DNA from: Actinomycetes bacterium
GTDB lineage: Bacteria; Actinomycetota; Acidimicrobiia; Acidimicrobiales; Acidimicrobiaceae
Direction of reading: 5' to 3'
DNA length: 64,000 bases
NCBI GenBank assembly: GCA_021805205.1
Contig: JAJZFV010000032.1
Coordinates: 25,140 to 89,139, forward strand
Positions 24,306 through 33,097 of the stretch are shown in pieces; the stretch's first letter is position 1, and each line of letters opens with the position of its first letter. The translations under genes and the position numbers were made by a program. The notes under the pieces were generated by a model. The model had not been told where the DNA came from. It saw only the letters and a program-made list of their open reading frames with translations, and did no database searches.

Positions 24306-27300
24306 TTGACTGTGGTGGTTCAACACGTCCATGTAGCGTCCTACAGCTATTTCACGATCGTAAGTTATATTTCTTCCTTTGAGGGCGAAAACTTCATCTC
24401 ATCGGGGCGCGGTGCCATTACATTGATGGCGATCGTAGTCGCGGTAGCCCTCGCACTTCTCCTTCGTAGACAGCGATTTCACGCAAGCGCTGCAAGGCAG
24501 ATCGCAAATGTCAGCACCTATCTTGCGCGGTTTAATCAGATCTCTAACGATGTTCCAAACAAATCCGAGCTTCTCACTAGGGCCTGCGATCTTGCCATCA
24601 CCGAAGGGGGGTTTTCATTTGCAGCGGCGTTAGAGGTGGCTGGAGGTAACCATCCTATCGATGATCTCTCTACCATTTACAGGAGTGCCGAAGGTAGTGA
24701 TGAGTTTTTAAAGTCGATCGAATCCATTGTTCTGCAAGCCTTGGATTCGAATGAAACTTTATTTCTAAGGGTTGATATCGATCCAGCTAAGAATTTTTTT
24801 GGACGCATCCGTAAGTTGTTTGATCGACGCACTACCGTGGTGCTCCCTCTGAACCTCTACTTTAGAAGTCCAAGCGCAATAGTTTTAGTGACAAGAAGCA
24901 GGGGCCAGCTCTTTCCGGGTAATCAATTGATAAGAGAGCTCACAGTAGAGCTTGGAAATGATTTGATGCGCGCTTCGCATCGCATTGACCTAATAAAGCG
25001 TGACCTCGAGATAAGCGCACTAAACGAGTCCTTGCTTGGGAGCCTAGGGGTTGGAATCAATGTGGTTAGGTATCCCGAGAGGGTTATCGAGATCGCCAAT
25101 GAAAGAATATTAGAGATTGCTGGAGCAAAGGATCTCGGGGAGTTCAAGGCTACCCCAGCACAAGAACTCTACTCCTCTGAAGAGGAGTATCAAAGGGTTG
25201 GTGAATTCGCCAAGGTTGTACTTGAAAATGGATACGGAAGTATGGACGCGGTCGGCTATCGAACATTCTCGGGCGAACCAGTCTTTCTAGATATGTCCGG
25301 CAGAGTCCTGGACCTTGGTGACGGAGTCGTGAGAATCGTTTGGACCCAGATCGACGTGACCGATCGGGTCGAGGCGGATCGTCAGCGCAATGAATTGAGC
25401 CACCTAAGAGATGTGCTTCTCAACAACACCGTCGCCGGTATTGATCTGGTTGAATATCCAGAACGCAAGATCATCGAATCCAACCTCGCCTTTGCAGCGA
25501 TGTTTGGATACGACTCGGTTGAAGAGGTTATTGGCCTTCATACATCGACCCTCTATACCATCAAAGCTGAAAACGATAGGATGCTGGCCCTCGTTAATGA
25601 GATCTTTGCCAACGGAGAGGGCGGAATAAGAGATCTCCAAGCAGTCAAGAAGGATGGATCAACTATCTTTCTTGATATCCACGGTCGCCTTCTCGCCGAT
25701 GGCGGTTCTGCTAACCAGGTCATTGTTTGGACATCGGTCGATGTGACTGAACGCCATCAACTCAACGACGAGCTGCGTCGCCATGCAAACTTTGACTCAT
25801 TAACCAACTTGCCAAATCGTCGCGCCTTGCATCAGTACTTAGTCGACGGGCTGGCGAGGGCCCGGGCTGAAGGAAATTACCTTGCAGTTTGCGTCATCGA
25901 CCTCGACGACTTCAAGCCAGTAAACGATGCATATGGCCATCCAGCGGGCGATGAGTTGTTGAAGGAGTTCTCCAATCGCCTAAGGTTAGCCCTTCGTACG
26001 GGTGACTTCGCCTCAAGGTTAGGTGGTGATGAGTTCATCGTGATCTTAGAGGGGTTGGATGTAGTAACGATAGAGACGCAGCTCGAAAGTGTGCTCTCGC
26101 GCCTACATAATACCGTCGAGACTTCATTTCAAGTCGAGGGACATTTTCTTGTAACCGTTGGGATGTCGATGGGAATCTCCTTTTCTAATGGCGGCATCGA
26201 TGAGCCGGATACCTTAGTTCGGATGGCCGATTCTGCGATGTATGCGATAAAGAAGCGCAAGGGAGATCGCAAGCAGTGGTGGATGATAGCCGATTCAAAG
26301 TTGGATAGCCAAGATCTTTCGTGGTCGATCGATCTCTTTGGCTCGGAGGTCAACACTCTGTTGGATGGATTTAAAAGCCATATCTTGATAGACATCGACG
26401 GGTTCGTCTCGCAAACCTACGTCCGCTTGATTCATCAAGGTGCTATCTCCAAGAATTTTATTGACCTACCACCTTCGGACCTTGATAAGGTCAAAGATCT
26501 ACAGGTGCGATCCCTTATCTGCCTGTTAGATGGCGCCATAGATTTAGAACATCTCAAAGAGATTTCGGCTCAACTTGGCACCGACCACGCCTACATCGGT
26601 ACTTCTAGTAGTGCATTGGTCGAGATTGCCAACCTTTATCGAGATTTCATCGATGCATCACTCGATACGATGGCGATTCGACCGATCGACCGCTTGCTTG
26701 TGCAATCAGCTATCGAAGAGCGATTGAAGCTCTATCTCCAAATTCAATTGGAGGCGATGGATCGATCCATCGACAGCTATTTGGCGCTATTAGCTGATCC
26801 CTTTCCGACGAATTGTGCGACTTGGCATGAGGCGATGGAGGAAGCGATTGATTCGATTGCCTCTCTGCCAGGAATCTTAGGTGGTCAACTTTGGAGGCAG
26901 AATTTAGAAGGGGTATTTTCCCCCGAGATCAATAAGGGCGAAATACGAGATTCGATCGATCAGATAGTCTTATCGTCTACGGCGCCACGCCTTGACACAC
27001 GGGCAGATACCGGTAGTGGTATGGTCACGATTGCTACCTTGACTGGGGAGATCGCCTTTTCTAATTCATTTGCAACTGACCCCCGAACTGCTCCGTGGCA
27101 GAAGCTTTTGGTTCCAAGGGGCGTTAGCTCAATCGTTGCGATTCCACTGATTAGCCATGGTTCACGTAGCGGCGTTTTAGTGCTCCATGGTGCTTTCCCG
27201 AATCAATTTTCGAGTAAGTGGATTTCATCTTTCCTAACTGAACTTAGACAACGTCTGGTGCAGATAATTCGTAGTTACGACAGCGCTCTGGTCTCTACGG

Positions 27301-28328
27301 TCGAAGGAAATGGAATTGAATATAGGAAGTTACTGTACTCCGGATCTTTAAAAATGTATGGCCAGCCGATCGTTGAAGTGGCAAGTGGCAAAGTTGTCAA
27401 GGTCGAGTTGCTAGCACGAATGATTCTTTCTGATGGTTCGATAGCGCCCCCGAGTGCCTTTATGCCAAGCCTAAATCAAGCAGATTTAGATACATTGTTC
27501 CTACAGGGGTTGGATCGAGCCTTACAGCAGATGCAGGAGTGGGATCGCCAAGGACTTTCATTGAGTGTATCGCTAAATATCGCTGCTTCAACGGTTCTAA
27601 ATTCTCAAAGTAATCAGTGGATTCGGCAACGCTTAGAGAGCTTTGGGATCGAACCATTTCGTCTCACCCTAGAGCTGGTTGAAGATCAAGATATCTCTGG
27701 CGAGACACACGCAGATGCAGTTAGGTCTCTTTCGAAGATAGGAGTTCGTTTAGCAATAGATGACCTAGGGTCAGGCTACTCCAGCCTGAAGAGGTTGGCG
27801 AGTTTGCCGTTCGACGTTATAAAGATCGATCAATCTATCGTGCGCTCATTGAGATACGATCCGATCTCGAACCTTTCTCTGATAAGGACCATGATTCAAA
27901 TAGGCGCAGACTTTGATCGTTACGTGATTGTGGAGGGCGTTGAAGACGCAGCAGAGATAGAAGCGGTACGAAGACTTGGGGCACTCTACGTGCAGGGTTA
28001 TGGGGTAGCGCGACCGATGCCACTTGAGGATATCTACAGTTGGACGACCTCTGATCCATGGAGCCCTGGCGATGGGAGAAGAATCGGCTCATTTCTTGGG
28101 GCGTTGGCCTACCACATGTCATATCTCCAATTCGATAGCGCTGGTGGCGATTTGGAGGTTGGCGACTGCCCGGTTACTCAATTTCTCAAAGAGAGCGGCT
28201 TTGGCGATTCGGAGCCGATGATGTGGCATGGTTTGATTCACGGTGGTGGCGATGATTTAAATGAAACTAAGAGGGCCAATCGAAGTTTTTTGGATTGGCT
28301 TGCAGCCGTTGCTCGCGATGTTGACTAA
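24306..28328 (+). CDS. Multidomain c-di-GMP cyclase/phosphodiesterase with internal sensor globin
   Basis: 1340 aa. Apparent order: N-terminal hydrophobic segment(s) (a clear helix at about 38-54), GAF-like (about 70-210), two PAS repeats (about 230-360 and 370-490), GGDEF (about 500-660), globin-like (about 680-830), GAF (about 855-1000), EAL (about 1010-1260), short tail. The GGDEF motif is intact (573-577) with inhibitory RTGD at 564-567. EAL residues look complete: QPIVEV, E1034-LL, LNIAAS, LELVED, D1152/D1153, VIKIDQS, VEGVED. The globin call rests on H761 in GTDHAYIG and surrounding sensor-globin-like helices. Both activities are likely, with O2/NO/redox control as inference. TTG 24306 is uncertain; ATG at codon 41 is an alternative. 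Confidence 0.85.
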   Translation: MTVVVQHVHVASYSYFTIVSYISSFEGENFISSGRGAITLMAIVVAVALALLLRRQRFHASAARQIANVSTYLARFNQISNDVPNKSELLTRACDLAITEGGFSFAAALEVAGGNHPIDDLSTIYRSAEGSDEFLKSIESIVLQALDSNETLFLRVDIDPAKNFFGRIRKLFDRRTTVVLPLNLYFRSPSAIVLVTRSRGQLFPGNQLIRELTVELGNDLMRASHRIDLIKRDLEISALNESLLGSLGVGINVVRYPERVIEIANERILEIAGAKDLGEFKATPAQELYSSEEEYQRVGEFAKVVLENGYGSMDAVGYRTFSGEPVFLDMSGRVLDLGDGVVRIVWTQIDVTDRVEADRQRNELSHLRDVLLNNTVAGIDLVEYPERKIIESNLAFAAMFGYDSVEEVIGLHTSTLYTIKAENDRMLALVNEIFANGEGGIRDLQAVKKDGSTIFLDIHGRLLADGGSANQVIVWTSVDVTERHQLNDELRRHANFDSLTNLPNRRALHQYLVDGLARARAEGNYLAVCVIDLDDFKPVNDAYGHPAGDELLKEFSNRLRLALRTGDFASRLGGDEFIVILEGLDVVTIETQLESVLSRLHNTVETSFQVEGHFLVTVGMSMGISFSNGGIDEPDTLVRMADSAMYAIKKRKGDRKQWWMIADSKLDSQDLSWSIDLFGSEVNTLLDGFKSHILIDIDGFVSQTYVRLIHQGAISKNFIDLPPSDLDKVKDLQVRSLICLLDGAIDLEHLKEISAQLGTDHAYIGTSSSALVEIANLYRDFIDASLDTMAIRPIDRLLVQSAIEERLKLYLQIQLEAMDRSIDSYLALLADPFPTNCATWHEAMEEAIDSIASLPGILGGQLWRQNLEGVFSPEINKGEIRDSIDQIVLSSTAPRLDTRADTGSGMVTIATLTGEIAFSNSFATDPRTAPWQKLLVPRGVSSIVAIPLISHGSRSGVLVLHGAFPNQFSSKWISSFLTELRQRLVQIIRSYDSALVSTVEGNGIEYRKLLYSGSLKMYGQPIVEVASGKVVKVELLARMILSDGSIAPPSAFMPSLNQADLDTLFLQGLDRALQQMQEWDRQGLSLSVSLNIAASTVLNSQSNQWIRQRLESFGIEPFRLTLELVEDQDISGETHADAVRSLSKIGVRLAIDDLGSGYSSLKRLASLPFDVIKIDQSIVRSLRYDPISNLSLIRTMIQIGADFDRYVIVEGVEDAAEIEAVRRLGALYVQGYGVARPMPLEDIYSWTTSDPWSPGDGRRIGSFLGALAYHMSYLQFDSAGGDLEVGDCPVTQFLKESGFGDSEPMMWHGLIHGGGDDLNETKRANRSFLDWLAAVARDVD

Positions 28329-28679
28329 AAAGCCCGAATAGCACTACCCTTAAACTTAGTCATGAGGCGGTCGCGTTATGCGATTGTCGATGGCTAGAGA
28401 AAGTTGCTCAATACCTGTCGTCCCTTCAACTTGGGCTGGCAAAAAAACGAAGTCCAAGAGATATAAAGCTTTAGAGCTAGAAAATGCATTTCACAGACTT
28501 GATAGGATCGCGGATCTTCGAGATTGCTTGGTAGTAGCGATAGCTCTGAGTAGATCTCCTTCGAGCTTTTAACCTTCGAAGTAAGACTTGCTATTTCTCC
28601 TCGATGGTCGGGTGTGGTTCAGAGTCAAAAATGCAGCTGGCGACGGTGGCTGTTGGCTGGAGAGGCCCTCGAGATTACT
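28329..28679. other. Intergenic region, nothing recognised
   Basis: 351 bp between the convergent c-di-GMP gene and DMT exporter gene. A 64-codon plus-strand ORF (28378-28572) has no family features or good ribosome site and is probably chance. I see no clear terminator hairpin for either neighbour. Confidence 0.35.
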
Positions 28680-29594
28680 CTATTTTCCCCTTACCAAATC
28701 TTCCTCGACTCTCGGTCTATCTGTAGCTAGAACTGCTCCAACGACTCCTATGCATACGAGAACCCCTCCGATCAGCGATCCTCTGCTAATTTTCTCACCT
28801 AGGATCAGCGAGCCTAGGATAACTCCGGCGAGAGGCTGAAATAGTAGCATTACCGCGCCCCTTGATGCATCGACGTGTTTGAAGCCGGAGACCCATAGAA
28901 AAAAGGCGATAACCATTCCGACGATCGAAATATATCCAACCTCTCCCCAACCGATAAGTGTCGTTGGTAGAGGCGATTTTGAATGAATCGCCGCCACAAT
29001 GGCTAGTGGGGAACTAGTTACTGCACCAACCGCACAGGCCACCGCTACGACAGTGATTGCGCTGTAGCGATCGAGGAGTCGCCTACTCCAAATGGTATAG
29101 ATCGACCATGCAACCATCGCCACTAATAGTAGAATAACCCCCTTGGACGATTGCTTACCTCCGGTTGGACTTCCTAGAACGATAGCCACGCCTAAAAAAG
29201 CTATAGCTATTGCCGCCCACCTCAGTGGAGGAACCTTTTCCTTGAAGATCAGCGCGCCGAGAATCGCTATCAGGATCGGTGACGAAGCGGTTATCAATGA
29301 ACCGAGGCCAGCTCCGGCGTCATAGGTCCCTTGGAATTGAAAGCCAATTGAAACAGTAAATCCGATGAGGCCCACGCCAAAGAACGAAAGATAATCGGCG
29401 CGTTCTACCTTGAGAAGGTTCTTTCTTTTGGCTATTGCGATGAGTACGATCGCAGATATCACCTCGCGCATCTCTAGGGCCATGAAGGGTGGTATCTGTC
29501 GCATTAGAGCGTCGCTAGCTACGTACATCCCGCCCCAGATGATTGAAGCTATGGCAAGTGACAAAAATCCACGTTGTGATGGCGAAGTAAACAC
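28680..29594 (-). CDS. EamA/DMT-superfamily transporter
   Basis: 304-aa membrane protein with about ten hydrophobic helices in two EamA repeats. The first has LAIASIIWGGMYVASDALM and ends around LGVAIVLGSP; the second begins at LLLVAMVAWSIYTIWSRRL and contains GAVMLLFQPLAGVILGSLILGE, the typical conserved EamA end. Members export amino acids, nucleosides or other metabolites; the substrate is not predictable. GTG start. No operon partner: 441 bp separate it from the next minus-strand gene. Confidence 0.85.
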   Translation of the reverse strand: MFTSPSQRGFLSLAIASIIWGGMYVASDALMRQIPPFMALEMREVISAIVLIAIAKRKNLLKVERADYLSFFGVGLIGFTVSIGFQFQGTYDAGAGLGSLITASSPILIAILGALIFKEKVPPLRWAAIAIAFLGVAIVLGSPTGGKQSSKGVILLLVAMVAWSIYTIWSRRLLDRYSAITVVAVACAVGAVTSSPLAIVAAIHSKSPLPTTLIGWGEVGYISIVGMVIAFFLWVSGFKHVDASRGAVMLLFQPLAGVILGSLILGEKISRGSLIGGVLVCIGVVGAVLATDRPRVEEDLVRGK

Positions 29595-30036
29595 GGAGAC
29601 GATTCTAGATCGAGCAATTGATCGAGGTGTAAATTTAAAATTTCCAGACTAAGAAGCCTTGACTTAGGTGGTCACTTTGGTACCCAGAGTAGAAGGAAGC
29701 TTCTCATCGATGAATGTAGATCTTTAAATCCTCCTTTGCATTACTCGCATTTACGCTTTTGGTGGGGGAGATTGAGTGGTGATTGTGTAAATTTTGAGCG
29801 TTATTAATCGCGTCCGCTTCATATTCTTTTGCGGGTTCTATCGACGCCGATTAATCTCTAACGGTTATCAACTGCGACTTCTTTACTGTGGCATTTAATG
29901 AAGCCGAATTAGTCGAATCCCGATGATCACCAACGCGAGGCACTGCATCAACGTTGCTTCATAGAGAATTCGATTTAAAAACTTGTTCTCCAGCTTTGTT
30001 GAAATGAGACTTCGGATCTATCTCGGTGGTCTTTTC
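29595..30036. other. Intergenic region, nothing recognised
   Basis: 442 bp, AT-rich, upstream of the DMT gene and downstream of the ABC-2 permease gene. The DMT promoter should be here, but I could not identify convincing -35/-10 boxes. No repeat or RNA gene seen. Confidence 0.35.
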
Positions 30037-30822
30037 TTAGCGGGCATCCCACTTGAAGTATCGCACTCCGATGAAGCCAAAGACCACGATGTAGCCGAAG
30101 CAGGCAAGGAGTGCAAGTGAGGTATGTTCATCCCATTGCGTCTGGGAAAGGGCAGCCTGAAAGATCGCCATGATTGTTCCAACCGGGGTCCATTTGGCAA
30201 AGGATTGGAAGGTCTCTCCCAGAACCCCGCTTACTCCTAGTAGTCCGGTCAGAAGAGGCGTTGCAAACAGAAAGCTGCCAACTGCGCTGACTGTTGTTGC
30301 CGACTTCAAGAGGCCTACCAAACTCTGTGCTATCGCTAGAAATACGAACGCTTCGAGAAGGGCGATCAACATCGTCTTTGGATAGTCGGCGAAGGTTATA
30401 TTTATGTGTAGAAGTTGGCTGCTAACTATCAGGACTATCTCGGTCAGCACCTCACTTACTACAACCTGCTTTAGGATGCAACTTGCCATAATGGTCCAGG
30501 TCGGGGCTGGTGTTACTCTTAGGCGTTGAAAGACCCCTCGCTCACGATCGCGTGCGACCATCAACGTATATGAGATCAGTGAGAGCGATAGCAGTCCGAG
30601 AGTGACCGATAGGGTCAAAAGAAAGGGTGATCCCCCAAGCTTTGCCTGCGCCTTTGAGCTCCGAGAGATCACAAGTACGTAGACCGGTGACATTATTGCT
30701 GCGATTAGAGCTCTGCTGCTCTTTGTCAATACTAGAAAGTCAGCCACAAATAGGGACTTGATTGCCTTAATTGGGCTCGGAGCACTTCTTGGCTGGATCC
30801 TTCCTTGGTATGTGTCAGCCAC
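30037..30822 (-). CDS. ABC-2 type transporter permease
   Basis: 261-aa inner-membrane protein with about six hydrophobic segments. It has the ABC-2 (DrrB/NodJ-like) layout: an N-terminal cytoplasmic stretch, SPVYVLVIS, then VARDRERGVFQRLRVTPAP, the conserved cytoplasmic loop before the central helices, and a final helix ending IGVRYFKWD. Such permeases export drugs, lipids or polysaccharide. The GTG start overlaps the ATPase stop by 8 bp. The permease looks intact although its ATPase gene carries a stop codon, so it may lack a functional partner. Confidence 0.83.
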   Translation of the reverse strand: MADTYQGRIQPRSAPSPIKAIKSLFVADFLVLTKSSRALIAAIMSPVYVLVISRSSKAQAKLGGSPFLLTLSVTLGLLSLSLISYTLMVARDRERGVFQRLRVTPAPTWTIMASCILKQVVVSEVLTEIVLIVSSQLLHINITFADYPKTMLIALLEAFVFLAIAQSLVGLLKSATTVSAVGSFLFATPLLTGLLGVSGVLGETFQSFAKWTPVGTIMAIFQAALSQTQWDEHTSLALLACFGYIVVFGFIGVRYFKWDAR

Positions 30823-31606
30823 GTATCTCTCCTCCAGTAAGGCCGATAAAGACGTCTTCGAGTGTTACCTTTCCCCGTGAAACCTTGAGAACCCGGGGAT
30901 CCGATGCGTGCTTAGTGATCAGATTTTGGGGAGTATCTACAGTAATGATCTTTCCGTGATCTATGATTGCGACCCGATCGCAGACTGACTGAGCCTCTTC
31001 CATTGAGTGAGTGGTAAGCAGTATTGATCCTCCGCCACGGCGATTCGACTCGATCTCACTCCAAAGGCCACGGCGAGATTGCGGGTCTAGGCCGGAGGTG
31101 GGCTCATCAAGTAGTAGCAGGAGGGGTCGAGCGATATTGGCGATCAGTAGTGAAAGGCGCTGCTGTTGACCACCGGATAGCTGCTTAAAGCGCTTCCTTG
31201 ACTCTTCGGATAGACCGGAGCGCTCTAGAGCAAGTGCAATATTTTTTGGGGAGAGGTCGAGGTTGTAAAGGCCCCCGTAGAGCTTAACTAACTGAGAGAT
31301 GGACAGTTCCGCTTGAAAACTGGTTGACTGTAGAGCTACGCCTAGGATCGAATTTATCCTGGATCGATTTCCCTCGCCTTCGATCCCTGCCACGGAAATT
31401 CTTCCGCTTGTTGGTCTCTATAACCCCTCGATAGCACTAAGTACCGTCGTTTTTCCAGCTCCATTTGGCCCAAGCAGGCCGAATATCTCTCCTTCGGCAA
31501 CGTCAAATGAGAGATCGTCAACCGCCCTGTTAGCGCCAAAGTCGACCACTAAACCTGAGATCGATAGGATCATGGCTTGAGGATCTGAATCTTGGTGATC
31601 AGCCAT
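30815..31606 (-). pseudogene. ABC-2 exporter ATPase gene interrupted by an in-frame amber codon
   Basis: Two same-frame segments together make one complete ABC ATPase of about 263 codons. The first (31606-31418) holds Walker [10 protein letters not shown] and ends ...SAIEGL. TAG at 31420-31418 follows, and the frame continues as RPTSGRISVAGIEG, which is the expected continuation of this family (GLxRPTSG). The second part has signature LSGGQQQRL, Walker B LLLLDEPTSGLD and switch LTTHSME. Only one codon is wrong, with no frameshift. Possibilities are a recent null allele, amber readthrough, or a sequencing error. A GTG at 31393 could start the second part, but that product would lack Walker A. 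Confidence 0.8.
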
Positions 31607-31802
31607 CTAGTCTCCAGCGCTCATATGCAAATGCATCTAAGCACATTATCGGCATCTTTTGAGGGGCGTGATAAGGTACTTTGTAATCAATTGAGTCCAA
31701 GTCTACGCGGTTTTGAAGCGCAATTTCGAGTTAACCCAGCCAAGGTAATTCGGATCTTGCTAAATGCCGTAGGCCGCTAGTGGCTTTGGGGGATTAATCT
31801 CA

Positions 31803-32993
31803 TTATGGCTTGCGCAGAAGGAGGGAGATTCCTTGACCCACCCCGATGCACATTGTTGCTACCCCCAGGGTGGAGTTGGTGATCGCCATCTCGTGGCTGA
31901 GGGATAGCGCTAGGCGCGCGCCACTCATCCCCAGGGGATGGCCAAGAGCGATGGCTCCACCATTTCGATTGACGATCTCAGAGTGAGGGTCTACCCCCAA
32001 TCCCTTGAGCGAGGCGATCACCTGGGAGGCAAAGGCCTCGTTTATCTCGATTAGATCGATCTGCGAGATAGAAAGTCCTTGACGCTCAAGGAGTCGCTGG
32101 GTAGCAAAGAGGGGGCCGATTCCCATGGTACGGGGTGGAACGCCAACGGTAACACAGCTCACTACCTCGGCCAGCGGGGTAAGGCCATATCTTTCTACCG
32201 CCTCCTCCGAGGCTAGTAGTATTGCTACAGCGCCATCGTTTATCCCAGACGAGTTACCAGCAGTAACGCTTCCCCCTTGCTTGAAGGCTGGCTTCAATGA
32301 GGCGAGCTTCTCGAGCGTCGTCGACCTGGGGTGTTCGTCGACCTCAACCGGGTTACCTGACCTATCCAAGACTTCGACTCCAATTTCAAGGTTGAAGCGA
32401 CCATTAGATATCGCCTTTGCCGCCTTTTCTTGGGATGACAAGGCAAATAGGTCCTGTTCTTGGCGGCTCACCGAATAGTCATTTGCTACGTTTTCGGCGG
32501 TCTCCCCCATTGTTTCACAGCCATATGTCGCCTCCAGAGCTTTATTGATAAATCGCCAGCCGAGAGTTGTATCATAGAGGCGTTGATCGCGAGCCAAAGG
32601 GGAGTCGGCTTTACCCATGACATAAGGAGCCCTGCTCATCGATTCAACACCACCCACGATAACTAGGTCATTATCCCTAGCTTTTATTGAGCGCATTCCA
32701 TAGGCGATGGCATCTGCCCCAGAACCGCAGAGGCGGTTGACTGTTACCGCTGGTATCTTTTGGTCAAGGCCAGATAGAAGTAGTGCCATGCGCGCCACAT
32801 TTCGGTTATCCTCGCCAGATTGATTAGCCGCTCCAAGGACCACCTCTTCGTAGGCGTCACTTGGAATTTCGCTGTGGCGATGTGCAAGTGCAGATATTGC
32901 AGAGGCGGCTAGATCGTCTGGTCGAATGTGGGCCAGCGCTCCATTGAAACGGCCGATTGGGGTCCGCACCCCATCAACTATGTAGGCCTTCAT
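31803..32993 (-). CDS. Thiolase (probable 3-oxoadipyl-CoA/acetyl-CoA acyltransferase)
   Basis: 396-aa thiolase II family enzyme. The acyl-accepting Cys is C89 in VNRLCGSGADA; the catalytic His lies in GGAIALGHPLGMSGAR and the second Cys in TMCIGVGQG. Full family length, ATG start. Within this locus it most plausibly cleaves 3-oxoadipyl-CoA to succinyl-CoA and acetyl-CoA at the end of the benzoyl-CoA (box) route, as PcaF/PaaJ do. A general acetyl-CoA acetyltransferase cannot be excluded. It is about 100 bp downstream of the hydroxyacyl-CoA dehydrogenase gene on the same strand. Confidence 0.88.
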   Translation of the reverse strand: MKAYIVDGVRTPIGRFNGALAHIRPDDLAASAISALAHRHSEIPSDAYEEVVLGAANQSGEDNRNVARMALLLSGLDQKIPAVTVNRLCGSGADAIAYGMRSIKARDNDLVIVGGVESMSRAPYVMGKADSPLARDQRLYDTTLGWRFINKALEATYGCETMGETAENVANDYSVSRQEQDLFALSSQEKAAKAISNGRFNLEIGVEVLDRSGNPVEVDEHPRSTTLEKLASLKPAFKQGGSVTAGNSSGINDGAVAILLASEEAVERYGLTPLAEVVSCVTVGVPPRTMGIGPLFATQRLLERQGLSISQIDLIEINEAFASQVIASLKGLGVDPHSEIVNRNGGAIALGHPLGMSGARLALSLSHEMAITNSTLGVATMCIGVGQGISLLLRKP

Positions 32994-33097
32994 CGAATGC
33001 TCCTTTGCATCTTTGTCTAAAAACTCTTTTCAACAATCGAGTTAACGTCTAGTTCGGAAAGTTTCCCACCAAGAAGAAACCTAGGTGATTGCTCACA

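Noticed and set aside
31188..31195. AAGCGCTT as a further LacI-type operator (also at 41683-41690 and 48018-48025)
   Set aside because: All three lie inside coding sequence and lack symmetric flanks; they show that the 8-bp core alone occurs by chance.
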